The notes under the pieces are model-generated. The model was not told where the DNA came from. It saw only the letters and a program-made list of their open reading frames with translations, and searched no databases. The position numbers and the translations under genes are program-made. A stretch of 64,000 nt of DNA from Brevibacterium iodinum ATCC 49514 (GTDB taxonomy: Bacteria; Actinomycetota; Actinomycetes; Actinomycetales; Brevibacteriaceae), in assembly GCF_900169265.1 (NCBI RefSeq), contig NZ_FXYX01000004.1:110299-174298 (forward strand), read 5' to 3'. Each line of letters starts with the position of its first letter. Within the stretch, counting starts at the first letter, position 1. This document shows positions 34,035 to 43,237 of this stretch, in pieces.

Positions 34035-35960
34035 ATGCAGACACGTCGAATCCGCCCGCGCACCGCTGCCGCAGGCTTGGGAGCCTGTGCCGCGCTCTCG
34101 CTCTTCGCCCCGCTTCTCTCGCCGACCTCGGCGACGGCCGCGGACGCACCGGCTGAACTCTACGAAGGCCACGTCCAGGTCGACCGCGACAAGGCCGACG
34201 ATCCGAAGAAGTTCACCGGTCAGGTCTTCGACGACGTCAACGAGAACTCGAAGCTCGATGGTGATGAGCAGGGCATCTCCGGTGTTGCGGTGAGCAACGG
34301 AGTCGACGTCGTCCAGACGGACGGAGACGGACGCTACGAGCTGCCCGTGCGAGACAACATGACCGTCTCGATCACTCAGCCCTCCGGCTGGCAGGTTCCC
34401 GTCGATGAGGACAAGGTCGCACAGTTCAGCTACAACCACCTGCCCGAAGGCTCCGGTGACCTCGAATACGGCGGCATCGAACCGACCGGGGACACGCCGA
34501 AGGCCGTCAACTTCCCGATGATCGAATCGCAGGCCTCGGCGAAGGGCGAGCAGAACTGCCCAATCGCCTCCGACACCCAGGCCTATGACAAGACAGAGAT
34601 GGGCTACGCCCGCGACGGGGCCGTCGGAGACCTCGCCGACCGCAATGACTACGGCGCCTGCGGAGTGCTGCTGCTCGGGGACAACGTCGGTGACGACCTC
34701 AGCCTCAACGATGAACTGCGCGATATCTACTCCCAGATGAACGGACCCGTGCGCGTGGCCCCGGGCAACCATGACCAGGACTACGACGCGGTCGACGACG
34801 CTCACGCCCTCGACACGTTCCGTGACCAGTTCGGTCCCTCATACTTCTCCTACGACGTGGGCAAAACCCACTTCGTCGTCCTCGACAGCATCGAATACGA
34901 GGGCAAGGCGAACAGGAAGAAGTACAAGGAGAAGATCAGTCAGGATCAGCTGACCTGGCTGGAGAACGATCTGAAGAACGTGCCGAAGAACGCGCAGGTC
35001 GTCGTCGCCACCCACGCGCCGATCCTCACGCACAAAGAGGTCGTCGTCGACAATGCGAAGGACTTCTACGACGTCATCTCCGACTACCCGAACGCCGTGA
35101 CCGTCGGCGGACACACGCACACTCAGGAGAACCTCGTCGCTGGCGAGACGCGGAAGGAATGGGCTGCAGCCGGGATCGAGAAGCTGCCGAATACGCAGAT
35201 CGTCGCCGGTGCCGTCTCCGGCGACTGGTACTCCGGCGGCCTCAACGCCGACGGGCTGCCGTACTCGTTCACTCAGGACGCTTCGGAACCGGGCGTGCTC
35301 ACCCTCGAATACGACGGTGCTTCGCGCAGCGAACGCTACACCGTGCGCAACGAATCCGACGACCATCAGCTGCTGCTCGGCGTGAACTCGCCAGAGTGGC
35401 GTGACTGGGCGCAGAAGGCCCAGGAGTGGCAGGACGCGGACAAGGAGGGCACTGCTCCGAAGGAGATCTCCGAACGCGTCGTCACCCGCGAGGACCTCAA
35501 GCAGGGCGAGACCTGGCTGACCTCGAGCTTCCTCGCCGGCACCTCGGACGCACGAGTCGAGGTCAGCTTCGACGGCAAAGCGCCGAAGCAGTCCGAGCAC
35601 ACTCAGCCGGGCAAAGGCGAAGCCCTGGCCAAGGGCTGGGAATACACCGATCCGTACACGGCGTCACAGAACCTGCGCACCTCCGGCAATGTGGGCCAGT
35701 CGAGCTCGCACCTGTGGCGGACCGAAATCCCCTCGAACCTCGACCTGGGCACCCACACCGCCGAGGTGACCGGAACCGACCGCTACGGTCGTGACTTCAC
35801 CGAGTCGGTCCGGTTCACCGTGGTCGAGGATGAGGCCGCCGCGAAGACCGAATCGCAGAAGCTGCTGCGTCAGGATGGCTTCGATGCTCAGCAGAAGAAG
35901 GAAGTCCGAGACCCGAAGGGTCTCGACTCCGAAGAGGCTCAGTCGGCTCGCAACGACTGA
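34035..35960 (+). CDS. Secreted calcineurin-like metallophosphoesterase, 641 aa
   Basis: A signal peptide (RRIRPRT, hydrophobic core, cleavage near TSATA-A at residue 35-36) starts the protein; RR at residues 4-5 is not followed by a strong Tat motif. Residues 57-105 look like an SdrD/B-type beta domain (VFDDVNENSKLDGDEQGISG), matching the MetallophosN arrangement. The metallophosphoesterase core follows: SDTQ (D180, with Q182 where many families have H), GDN (215-217), GNHD (244-247), THAP (H327) and GGHTH (358-362). A C-terminal beta-rich domain completes it. It probably hydrolyses an extracellular phosphoester. AGGAGAA before ATG 34035 decides the start. The 216-nt gap upstream holds no gene. 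Confidence 0.85.
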   Translation: MQTRRIRPRTAAAGLGACAALSLFAPLLSPTSATAADAPAELYEGHVQVDRDKADDPKKFTGQVFDDVNENSKLDGDEQGISGVAVSNGVDVVQTDGDGRYELPVRDNMTVSITQPSGWQVPVDEDKVAQFSYNHLPEGSGDLEYGGIEPTGDTPKAVNFPMIESQASAKGEQNCPIASDTQAYDKTEMGYARDGAVGDLADRNDYGACGVLLLGDNVGDDLSLNDELRDIYSQMNGPVRVAPGNHDQDYDAVDDAHALDTFRDQFGPSYFSYDVGKTHFVVLDSIEYEGKANRKKYKEKISQDQLTWLENDLKNVPKNAQVVVATHAPILTHKEVVVDNAKDFYDVISDYPNAVTVGGHTHTQENLVAGETRKEWAAAGIEKLPNTQIVAGAVSGDWYSGGLNADGLPYSFTQDASEPGVLTLEYDGASRSERYTVRNESDDHQLLLGVNSPEWRDWAQKAQEWQDADKEGTAPKEISERVVTREDLKQGETWLTSSFLAGTSDARVEVSFDGKAPKQSEHTQPGKGEALAKGWEYTDPYTASQNLRTSGNVGQSSSHLWRTEIPSNLDLGTHTAEVTGTDRYGRDFTESVRFTVVEDEAAAKTESQKLLRQDGFDAQQKKEVRDPKGLDSEEAQSARND

Positions 35961-36035
35961 CCGCTGAAGAAGGAGCTGCAGCTCCGGGCAGGTGTCGGAT
36001 GATGGCGCTTGGAAGCTGCGGAGAACTGCGAGGAG

Positions 36036-36061
36036 CGGGGCCCGCCGAACGGCGGGCCCCG
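36036..36061. terminator. Bidirectional terminator after the metallophosphoesterase gene
   Basis: Perfect 11-bp stem CGGGGCCCGCC / GGCGGGCCCCG around GAAC, between convergent genes. Confidence 0.8.
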
Positions 36062-36070
36062 TCTCCGTGA

Positions 36071-37162
36071 TCAGAGAGCGTTGAACTCCGAGGTGAAATC
36101 CGGTGCGATCTCGCTCAGCGTCGGCGGCTGCCCCCAAGCGCTGTCGACGGGTGTCGCCGAAACATGGGCGTCGAGGATCGCCAAGCTCAGCGCATCGGCC
36201 GCCGCCGCGGAGATCATCACGAGCTCTCGGGTGGCGGCGTCACGATCGGTGGGCAGATCCTGCGCTCCGGTGGCGATGCCGAAGACCGTGTCGCCGTCGA
36301 AGAGGGTGTGCGAGGGCTGCACAGCTCGCGAGATGCCCGCGTGCGCACCCGATGCCATCCGCGTGATCTGCGCCGTATCGAGGCGTGCATCGGTTGCGAC
36401 GATCGCAATCGTCGTGTTCTTCGCGGCAGTCCCCGGGGCCGGCGGCGGAGTGGCGGGGAGACTCAGCACCTTCGGCAGATCGAGACCGATCGAGCGCAGC
36501 AGCGGGTCCAACCACAGACCGCCCGACGGCGTGCCGATCGTTCCCAGCGAATTCGCCACTACGAGGGCCGCGACTGTGGTTCCGCTGGGCAGCCGGACGG
36601 CATAGGATCCGAGCCCGCCGCGCACACTCTGGAACCCGGACCGGGCTCCGACGCCTGCCCCGATGCTGCCTCGGACCTCGTCTGTCCTCCCGGACAGCGC
36701 CGCTCGTGTCGCCTCGGCCCCTTCGTCCGGTCTCGGCGGTGACACGGAACCGTTTCCGCGGCCGAGGTCGAAGATCGCGGCCGCGGGAACGAGCGGAATG
36801 ACCGCATCGGCAAGTCCGGGAGCAGGGAATCCGAGCCCCGCCTCGGCGAGGGTGTCTACGACTCCGGAGACGGCACCCAGCCCGAACGCGGATCCGCCGG
36901 TGAGGACGATGGCATCGGCACCATAAGAATGTGTTCCCGGCGCAATGACATCGGTCTCACGGGTGGCGGGACCGCCCCCGCGGACATCGACGCCGACGGT
37001 CGAACCAATCGGGGGCAGCACGGTGGTGATCCCCGTCAGCCGGCGGTCGGTGAACTCACCTGCATGGCCGATGCGGATACCGGGGATCTCGAGGACTCCG
37101 CCCCCGCGGAACGGGCCGGGCCGTGCCTGGGGGCGCGAACCGCGCGCGGTCTCCCAGGTCAT
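36071..37162 (-). CDS. P1-family (DmpA/S58-type) peptidase, 363 aa
   Basis: The DmpA-like fold is indicated by the N-terminal IRIGHAGEFTDRRLTGITTV, GGGPATRETDV, TGGSAFGLGAVSGV, and the self-cleavage and nucleophile region LVVANSLGTIG, in which the serine after Asn becomes the new N-terminal nucleophile. A later TTIAIVATDARL strand and GAHAGISRAVQPSHT complete the pattern. Members are aminopeptidases or amidases acting on peptides with small or beta-amino residues. The ATG at 37162 overlaps the pepP stop (ATGA), so the two peptidases form one operon and probably act in peptide turnover. Confidence 0.85.
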   Translation of the reverse strand: MTWETARGSRPQARPGPFRGGGVLEIPGIRIGHAGEFTDRRLTGITTVLPPIGSTVGVDVRGGGPATRETDVIAPGTHSYGADAIVLTGGSAFGLGAVSGVVDTLAEAGLGFPAPGLADAVIPLVPAAAIFDLGRGNGSVSPPRPDEGAEATRAALSGRTDEVRGSIGAGVGARSGFQSVRGGLGSYAVRLPSGTTVAALVVANSLGTIGTPSGGLWLDPLLRSIGLDLPKVLSLPATPPPAPGTAAKNTTIAIVATDARLDTAQITRMASGAHAGISRAVQPSHTLFDGDTVFGIATGAQDLPTDRDAATRELVMISAAAADALSLAILDAHVSATPVDSAWGQPPTLSEIAPDFTSEFNAL

Positions 37163-38688
37163 CAGCGGTCCTGGGGCCGGCTCTGCACCCAGGCCTCGAT
37201 CTCGGCGCGGCTGCGGGGGAAGTCGCCCGAGAGATTCTCCACTCCGTCGGCGGTGACGAGGACGTCGTCCTCGATGCGGACACCGTTGCCGCGGAACTCC
37301 TCGGGCAGGAGCAGGTCGTCTGACTTGAAGTACAGTCCGGGTTCGATGGTGAAGACCATTCCCGGTTCTATAGTTGCGTCCAAGTACATCTCCGCTCTCG
37401 CCTGTGCACAATCATGGACGTCGAGGCCGAGGTGATGACTGGTGCCGTGGACCATCCACCGACGGTGCTGCTGTCCTTCCGGTGACAGCGAAACGGCGGC
37501 GGAGACCGGCAGCACACCGAACTCTTCGAGACGCTTCGCGATGACCTCCATGGCTGCCTCGTGGACCTCACGGAACTTCACAGGACGGTTGGGGTGCTCT
37601 GCGGCCACAGCGAACGCGGCATCGGAGGCATCGAGCACGGCATCGTAGATCTTCGCCTGCACCGGAGTGAAGGTGCCCGAAACGGGCAGGGTGCGGGTGA
37701 TGTCCGCGGTGTAGAGCGAATCGGCTTCGGCTCCGGCATCGACGAGGATGAGGTCACCGTCCCGGACCTGACCGTCGTTGCGAATCCAGTGCAGGGTGCA
37801 GGCATTATTGCCCGAGGCGGCGATCGTGTCGTAGCCGACCCCGTTGCCGTCGGAGCGAGCGGCGGTCTCGAACGCGGTCTCGACGACACGCTCACCACGA
37901 CGGTGTCCGAGTGCCTTCGGCAGCGCAGCCACCACGTTGTCGAAACCGGCGCGGGTGATGGCGACGGCTTCGCGCAGCTGCGCGATCTCGTGGTCGTCCT
38001 TGATCAGGCGCAGCTCGGAGAGCAGCTGGGCCAGTTCGGCGTCTCCTGCCTCGGACGTCTCGAGATCGGCCTGGACCTGGGTGCGAGCCAGGTCGATGAC
38101 TCCGTCGATGCGGGCGTCGGCATGTCGGACGAGGCGCACGGAGATGGCCCCGAGGTCCTTCGTGATGGCGTCGTCGACGGTGGCGGAGCTCTCCGTTGCG
38201 ATGCCGGTCATGGTGGACATCGCTTCGAGATCGGCACGCGGCCCGACCCAGTACTCTCCGTAGCGGGAATCGGAGAAGAACTCTTCCGTATCGGCACCGG
38301 CGCGGGGACGGAAGTACAGCGTCACATCGTGGCCGTCGCCCTCGGGTTCGAAGACGAGCACAGCGTCGGGTTCGGAGTCGGCTTCCAGACCCGTGAGGTG
38401 GATGAACGCGGAATGAGCGCGGAAGCGATAATCGGTGTCGTTCGAGCGGACCTTGAGTCCGCCGGCTGGAACGACGAGCCGTTCGCCGGGGAATGCCGCC
38501 GAGACCGCGTCCCGACGGGCTGGGGTGAAACTGGCGGCGGCGAGAGCCTCGGCGTTGAGGGGAGTGCGATCCCAACCGGAGGCGACGAAGTCGCGGAAGG
38601 CGGCGGAATTCGGGCGATGCGAGCGGTTGTTGACGCGGTCTGCGAGGTCCTGAGTCGAGTCTGGGGTATCTGAGTTCTGCTCTGTCAT
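37162..38688 (-). CDS. pepP: Xaa-Pro aminopeptidase (aminopeptidase P, M24B), 508 aa
   Basis: An N-terminal AMP_N domain (about 45-190) is followed by a pita-bread M24 domain. The metal ligands are visible in LILVDAGAE (Asp), YTADITRTLP (Asp), VHGTSHHLGLDVHD (His), FTIEPGLYF (Glu) and VRIEDDVLVT (Glu). It removes N-terminal residues that precede proline, with two Mn2+ ions, in the cytoplasm. The ATG at 38688 follows a TAGACT hexamer by 6 nt without a ribosome binding site, hence probably leaderless. It is divergent from the PHP gene. Confidence 0.93.
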   Translation of the reverse strand: MTEQNSDTPDSTQDLADRVNNRSHRPNSAAFRDFVASGWDRTPLNAEALAAASFTPARRDAVSAAFPGERLVVPAGGLKVRSNDTDYRFRAHSAFIHLTGLEADSEPDAVLVFEPEGDGHDVTLYFRPRAGADTEEFFSDSRYGEYWVGPRADLEAMSTMTGIATESSATVDDAITKDLGAISVRLVRHADARIDGVIDLARTQVQADLETSEAGDAELAQLLSELRLIKDDHEIAQLREAVAITRAGFDNVVAALPKALGHRRGERVVETAFETAARSDGNGVGYDTIAASGNNACTLHWIRNDGQVRDGDLILVDAGAEADSLYTADITRTLPVSGTFTPVQAKIYDAVLDASDAAFAVAAEHPNRPVKFREVHEAAMEVIAKRLEEFGVLPVSAAVSLSPEGQQHRRWMVHGTSHHLGLDVHDCAQARAEMYLDATIEPGMVFTIEPGLYFKSDDLLLPEEFRGNGVRIEDDVLVTADGVENLSGDFPRSRAEIEAWVQSRPQDR

Positions 38689-38694
38689 GCCGCC

Positions 38695-38700
38695 AGTCTA
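38695..38700 (-). promoter_or_regulatory. Leaderless -10 element of pepP
   Basis: TAGACT on the minus strand, GGCGGC spacer (6 nt), ATG. Confidence 0.6.
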
Positions 38701-38754
38701 GACGGGCGGAGTGACATGGTGTGTACACGGGGAAGTCGGAACGACAGATGCAGA

Positions 38755-38760
38755 TAGACT
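38755..38760 (+). promoter_or_regulatory. Leaderless -10 element of the PHP gene
   Basis: TAGACT, GTGACC spacer (6 nt), ATG 38767. Confidence 0.6.
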
Positions 38761-38766
38761 GTGACC

Positions 38767-39624
38767 ATGGTCATCGATCTCCACGTGCACACCGCATTTT
38801 CGGACGGGACCCAAACCCCGTCCGAACTCATCTCAGAAGCCTCGATGGAGGGCATCGACGTCGTCGGACTCACCGACCACGACACCACCGCAGGTTGGAC
38901 CCTTGCCGAAGATGCCGCCCGCGTCTACGGGCTCGGCCTGGTGAGGGGAATGGAGATCTCCTGTCGCTACGAGGGTATCAGCGTGCACCTGCTCTCCTAC
39001 CTCCACGACCCGTACGATACGGGGCTGGCCGAGGTCGTGCAGGAGACGAGGCGGGCGAGACTCGATCGCACTCGCCTCATCATCGAACGATTGGCCGAAG
39101 ACTATCCGATCGACATGGATGCGGTCCTCTCCGTCTCGGGAGAGGACGCCACGATCGGACGTCCGCATATCGCCGATGCGCTGGTCGCGGCCGGCGTCGT
39201 CGAGTCCCGCACCGAAGCGTTCTCGTCGATTCTGTCCAGCCAGGGAAAATATCATGTGTCCCTGCCGACGATCGATCCGATCACCGCGATCGGGCTGATT
39301 CGGGGGGCCGGGGGAGTCTCGGTCTTCGCCCATCCGCGCGCGGCCATGCGCGGTCGGGTAGTGCCCGATTCGGCGATGACCGAATTCATCGCCGCCGGTC
39401 TCGACGGACTCGAGGTCGACCATAGGGACAACCCTCCGCAGGAGCGAGAGGCGATGCGACGTCTGGCGCATGAGCACGACCTCATCGTCACCGGCTCCAG
39501 CGACTATCACGGCACGGGCAAACCCAACCGCCTCGGCGAGCACGTCACTTCCGACCATATGCTCGCGAAGCTGCTCGAGCGTGCGGCTTCACGGCCCGGC
39601 GGGGTCGACTACATCCAGGGCTGA
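38767..39624 (+). CDS. PHP-domain phosphoesterase, 285 aa
   Basis: The four PHP motifs are present: DLHVHTAFSDG (HxH), GLTDHDTT, a central GMEISC glutamate with HLLSYL, and FAHP followed later by GSSDYHG. This architecture with an internal insertion after about residue 105 matches the YciV/RNase AM group, which acts on 3',5'-nucleotide bisphosphates and 5' ends of RNA. The ATG 38767 is taken as start because the preceding hexamer would initiate transcription right there; GTG 38761 in the same frame is the alternative. Confidence 0.88.
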   Translation: MVIDLHVHTAFSDGTQTPSELISEASMEGIDVVGLTDHDTTAGWTLAEDAARVYGLGLVRGMEISCRYEGISVHLLSYLHDPYDTGLAEVVQETRRARLDRTRLIIERLAEDYPIDMDAVLSVSGEDATIGRPHIADALVAAGVVESRTEAFSSILSSQGKYHVSLPTIDPITAIGLIRGAGGVSVFAHPRAAMRGRVVPDSAMTEFIAAGLDGLEVDHRDNPPQEREAMRRLAHEHDLIVTGSSDYHGTGKPNRLGEHVTSDHMLAKLLERAASRPGGVDYIQG

Positions 39625-39666
39625 GCCCGGCTCCGAGCTGTGCCAGCCTTCATCTGGCGGCTGAGA

Positions 39667-40863
39667 TCAGCCGAGGATTCGGCGGAGATGGAGTTTTCCC
39701 CACGCGAAGCTCAGCGCGTACGACAGAGCCGCCATCAGCGCGAGCAGACCCACATACTGGATGACGAGCAGGATCGGTGCCGCATCGACGTCGAAGAGGC
39801 GTTCGAAGAAGAGTTCGAGGAAGAACACGTGGACGAGGAATGCACCGAATGATGCCGTCGCCATGGTCGTGAAGACCTTCTTGGCCCGCTCGCTGAGGCG
39901 GATGCGGGAGACGAGGAGGATGACGCTGACCGCGAGTCCGACGATGAGCGGGTTCGCGTTCTCGATCGGATAGGACCGTCGCGACTCCCACCACAGCACG
40001 CCGAGTGCCGAGACCGCGAAGAGCAGACAGAACATCCAGATCGGCGGCCGAAGCTCATGCGCGTGATGGATGACGAAGGCCCCGATGACGAAGTACACGA
40101 CCTGATACGTCGCGAAGCCCCACTTCCACGCATCCTGGTCGGAGCCGATGATCTCGAGGAAGAACGGTGCCCACACCGTCGGTCCGGCGAGGACGAGGGC
40201 CAGGGCCGCGAGCTTCCACGGTCGCTGTCCCTTCCAGAACAGGACGAGTGCGCCGAAGACGAGGATGAGCGGAATGTACGCGTAGAGATACCACAAGTGG
40301 AAAGCCGGGCGACCGGCCTCGAGGAAGGTGCGGACGAGGTCGTGCCGCACGTCGACCTCATCGGTGTCAAAGAGGTTGAAGCCGAGCACGAAGATGACCG
40401 ACCAAGCGGCCAGCGGAACGACATGCCGGACGATGCGGTCCCACATCTTCGCTTCGGTGCGCGGAGGTGCACCGGCGAGTACGGCCCAACCGGCGATCAT
40501 GAAGAACATCGGCACGGCCGAGGGATTGACCGCCTCGGCGAGATGGCCGAGCCACCAAGCGTCGCTGCCCTCATCGGATCGGCCGATGAGGACGCCGCCC
40601 GAATGGCCGATCATGACGGTGAGTCCGGCGAGCACTCGCATGACATCGACGTCGTGGCGGTGCGCTTTCGGAGCCTTCGGCTTCGCAGTCGGGGCAGGTG
40701 CCGCCGTCGGCTTCTCGGACGGGGCTGGTCCGGCCTTCGGCTCGGCGGGGGAGGTCGATCCGGGTGGGAGCTGCGGGGGACTCGTCGTCCAACCGGCGTG
40801 AACCGAACAATGACTCACTCTCGTTCGTATTTGATGACATGGCGTCCGAACATCATCGGTCAC
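39667..40863 (-). CDS. Acyltransferase family 3 (OafA-like) membrane protein, 398 aa
   Basis: About ten membrane helices with the acyltransferase_3 start HRHDVDVMRVLAGLTVMIGH, where the arginine after the first helix and the histidine in MIGH are family features, then FFMIAGWAVL and LWYLYAY. It likely O-acetylates or acylates a surface glycan or lipid. The N-terminal 68 residues are Pro/Ala/Lys-rich and poorly defined. The start is uncertain: GTG 40863 is the longest form and GTG 40818 a shorter one. An overlapping frame beginning MSSNTNESES has an equally natural N-terminus, so a frameshift near 40800 cannot be excluded. Confidence 0.75.
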   Translation of the reverse strand: MTDDVRTPCHQIRTRVSHCSVHAGWTTSPPQLPPGSTSPAEPKAGPAPSEKPTAAPAPTAKPKAPKAHRHDVDVMRVLAGLTVMIGHSGGVLIGRSDEGSDAWWLGHLAEAVNPSAVPMFFMIAGWAVLAGAPPRTEAKMWDRIVRHVVPLAAWSVIFVLGFNLFDTDEVDVRHDLVRTFLEAGRPAFHLWYLYAYIPLILVFGALVLFWKGQRPWKLAALALVLAGPTVWAPFFLEIIGSDQDAWKWGFATYQVVYFVIGAFVIHHAHELRPPIWMFCLLFAVSALGVLWWESRRSYPIENANPLIVGLAVSVILLVSRIRLSERAKKVFTTMATASFGAFLVHVFFLELFFERLFDVDAAPILLVIQYVGLLALMAALSYALSFAWGKLHLRRILG

Positions 40864-40904
40864 AGAATTGAACGGGATCGGGGGTCGAATTGAACACAGG
40901 ATGA

Positions 40905-40940
40905 ACGAAGGGCCCCGACCGGGTGGTCGGGGCCCTTCGT
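40905..40940. terminator. Strong terminator of the DEAD-box helicase gene
   Basis: Perfect 16-bp stem ACGAAGGGCCCCGACC / GGTCGGGGCCCTTCGT with GGGT loop, 39 nt beyond the helicase stop on the minus strand. Confidence 0.85.
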
Positions 40941-40979
40941 GCAGGCAGTGCGGGGGAATCGCTCGCGCCCGCGGAGGGA

Positions 40980-42512
40980 TCAGCCCTCGCTGGAGTCGGT
41001 GGCCGGGTGGCCGCCCTGACCCGTCTGGCCGCCCTGTGCGCGGTTGACCGGCTTGCCGCCGCGGGTGCGGCGACGGCTGCGCTGGCGGCGTGGTTTGCGG
41101 TCGTCGCTACCGGAGTCGGAGGAGGATTCACGACGGTCGGATGAGTCGCCTCGGCGAGAGTCGGAACGGCCACGGCCCGAACCGCGACGATCGGACCCAC
41201 GGCCCTTGCGCTCACCGGTGGACTTCTCGTCCTCGCCTTCGGGGTGCTGACGCGGCAGCCGGCCCTTGGTGCCCTTCGGGATGCCGAGGTCGGAGAAGAA
41301 GTGCGGGGACGTCGAATAGGTTTCGACTGGTTCGTCGAAATCGAGTCCGAGGGCCTTGTTGATGAGACGCCAGCGGGGCATGTCATCCCAGTCGACCAGG
41401 GTCATGGCGACACCGGAGTTGCCGGCTCGACCGGTACGTCCGATGCGATGGACGTAGGTCTTCTCGTCCTCAGGGCACTGGTAGTTCACGACATGGGTGA
41501 CATCGTCGATGTCGATTCCGCGGGCCGCAACATCCGTGGCCACGAGCACGTCGACCTTTCCGTCGCGGAAGGACTTCAGAGCCTTCTCGCGCTGTGACTG
41601 ACCGAGATCGCCGTGGAGAGCCTTGACCGCGAAACCGCGATCCTCGAGTTCGGCGGCGAGTTTGTCGGCGGTGCGCTTGGTACGGGTGAAGATGATCGTG
41701 CGACCACGGCCCTCGGCCTGGAGCATACGCGCGACGAGCTCGGATTTGTCCATCGAATGGGCGCGGTAGACGAACTGCGTCGTGTTCTTGCCCGTCAGCG
41801 ACAGGTCCTCATGGTCCTGGGCGCGGATGTGGGTGGGCTGGTTCATGTAGCGGCGGGCGAGGGTGATGACCGCCCCCGGCATCGTCGCGGAGAACAGCAT
41901 CGTCTGCCGGTGGGCGGGCACCGCGTTGATGATCTTCTCGACGTCGGGCAGGAAGCCGAGGTCGAGCATCTCGTCGGCTTCGTCGAGGACGACGGTGCGG
42001 ACGCGGTGGAGCTTGAGGATCTTGCGACCGTAGAGATCGAGGAGGCGGCCGGGGGTGCCGACGACGACGTCCACGCCGGACTTCAGCCGGTTGATCTGCG
42101 GATCGAAGTCCATGCCGCCGTAGATGGTCATGATGTCGATGTCACGCTGCACCGAGGCGGTGACGAGATCGGCCGCGACCTGCTTGGCCAGCTCACGGGT
42201 GGGAACGACCACGAGGGCCTGCGGCAGCCGCGGCTCCTTGGCATCGCCCACGCCGTCGGGAGTCGAATCGGGGTCGGAGGTGACCGACGAGTCCTCGGTC
42301 TTGCCGACGACACGCTGGAGCAGGGGGATTCCGAATCCCAGGGTCTTTCCGGTACCCGTCTTCGCCTGCCCGATGATGTCGGCGCCCGACAGTGCCACGG
42401 GCAGTGTCAGCGCCTGAATGGGGAAGGGGTGGGTGATTCCTGCCGAGGCCAGCGAGGCCACGATCGGTCCGGCGACTCCCAGCTCCGCGAAATCCGCTTC
42501 TGTCTCCGCCAT
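40980..42512 (-). CDS. DEAD-box RNA helicase (RhlE/DeaD-like), 510 aa
   Basis: All core motifs are in order: Q-motif region GITHPFPIQ, I AKTGTGKT, Ia PTREL, Ib TPGR, II DEAD, III SAT, IV IIFTRTK, V ATDVAARGID and VI HRIGRTGR. The C-terminal 90 residues are a basic, Arg/Gly/Ser-rich tail (GRGRSDSRRGDSSDRRESS) suited to RNA binding. It unwinds short RNA duplexes in ribosome assembly or mRNA decay. ATG 42512 is chosen because AAGGAG lies 8 nt upstream; an extension to 42548 has no such site. It matches Rv3211 (rhlE) by position, from memory. Confidence 0.93.
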   Translation of the reverse strand: MAETEADFAELGVAGPIVASLASAGITHPFPIQALTLPVALSGADIIGQAKTGTGKTLGFGIPLLQRVVGKTEDSSVTSDPDSTPDGVGDAKEPRLPQALVVVPTRELAKQVAADLVTASVQRDIDIMTIYGGMDFDPQINRLKSGVDVVVGTPGRLLDLYGRKILKLHRVRTVVLDEADEMLDLGFLPDVEKIINAVPAHRQTMLFSATMPGAVITLARRYMNQPTHIRAQDHEDLSLTGKNTTQFVYRAHSMDKSELVARMLQAEGRGRTIIFTRTKRTADKLAAELEDRGFAVKALHGDLGQSQREKALKSFRDGKVDVLVATDVAARGIDIDDVTHVVNYQCPEDEKTYVHRIGRTGRAGNSGVAMTLVDWDDMPRWRLINKALGLDFDEPVETYSTSPHFFSDLGIPKGTKGRLPRQHPEGEDEKSTGERKGRGSDRRGSGRGRSDSRRGDSSDRRESSSDSGSDDRKPRRQRSRRRTRGGKPVNRAQGGQTGQGGHPATDSSEG

Positions 42513-42560
42513 ATTCCAAACTCCTTTTAGCGCGTACGCGCTTGTCATGGTGCGAACCGG

Positions 42561-42566
42561 TAGTCT
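42561..42566 (+). promoter_or_regulatory. Leaderless -10 element of the MiaE-like gene
   Basis: TAGTCT, TGAACT spacer (6 nt), ATG 42573. Confidence 0.6.
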
Positions 42567-42572
42567 TGAACT

Positions 42573-43205
42573 ATGCCCGATTCTGTCCCATTGGCCGGTA
42601 ATGATGCTGCAACGCTCGCACTTCTGGCGTTCGGCGAGCTGACCGGTTTCGAACGTATGGCCACAAACGCGACGACCGCAGCGGATCTGGATGACAAGGT
42701 CACCCTGGCGCGGCTGGCCTCTCAGTCATTCGCGAACTTCGAACAGCTCTCACAGCACATCGATCAGATGGGCCAGGATGTGATCGAGCTCTGTCAGCAT
42801 TTCGAACCGACCTTCAGCACTCTGGCTGAAAGGACTCGTCCTCGCGACTGGTACGAAAGCCTCATGAAGGGATTCGTCTTCGACGGAATCATGAATGATT
42901 TCTACCGCACGGCGGTGGACGAACTCGCGGAGCCCGGATACAGCCTGGCTATTGCAATTCTCGATGATACACGTGCCAGCGAATATGCGCGCAATCGTCT
43001 GACAATCGAAGTGGCCGTCGACACACAGCTGGCCTCGCGGCTGGCCCTGTGGGGCCGCAAGCTCGTCGCCGAGACCCTGGGGCGAGCTCGCAGTCTGCTC
43101 ACCGATCCGTTCCTCGGCCTCGACGAAGATCTCGTCGTCGAACTGATCCCGGCGGTGACTTCGAATCACTCGAAGCGGATGTCGGCGCTCGGTCTCGTCG
43201 CCTGA
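42573..43205 (+). CDS. Ferritin-like (MiaE_2-type) protein, 210 aa
   Basis: An all-helical protein in the MiaE-like ferritin fold family of actinobacteria. Candidate di-iron ligands are the glutamates in FGELTGFERMA and the ERTRPRDWYE and IMNDFY region, with a late helix ELIPAVTSNHSKRMSALGL. The true MiaE hydroxylates a tRNA base, but this actinobacterial group is not proven to do so. Position next to rhlE matches Rv3210c (from memory). No ribosome binding site; leaderless start. Confidence 0.75.
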   Translation: MPDSVPLAGNDAATLALLAFGELTGFERMATNATTAADLDDKVTLARLASQSFANFEQLSQHIDQMGQDVIELCQHFEPTFSTLAERTRPRDWYESLMKGFVFDGIMNDFYRTAVDELAEPGYSLAIAILDDTRASEYARNRLTIEVAVDTQLASRLALWGRKLVAETLGRARSLLTDPFLGLDEDLVVELIPAVTSNHSKRMSALGLVA

Positions 43206-43237
43206 TCACACGATAGACGCCTGCTGCGGCGGCTGAG

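Noticed and set aside
40571..40840. Separate small gene beginning MSSNTNESES overlapping the acyltransferase N-terminus
   Set aside because: After about 30 residues the frame turns into an Arg/His/Pro-rich shadow of the acyltransferase. It could at most be the true N-terminus if a frameshift exists, which one sequence cannot show.
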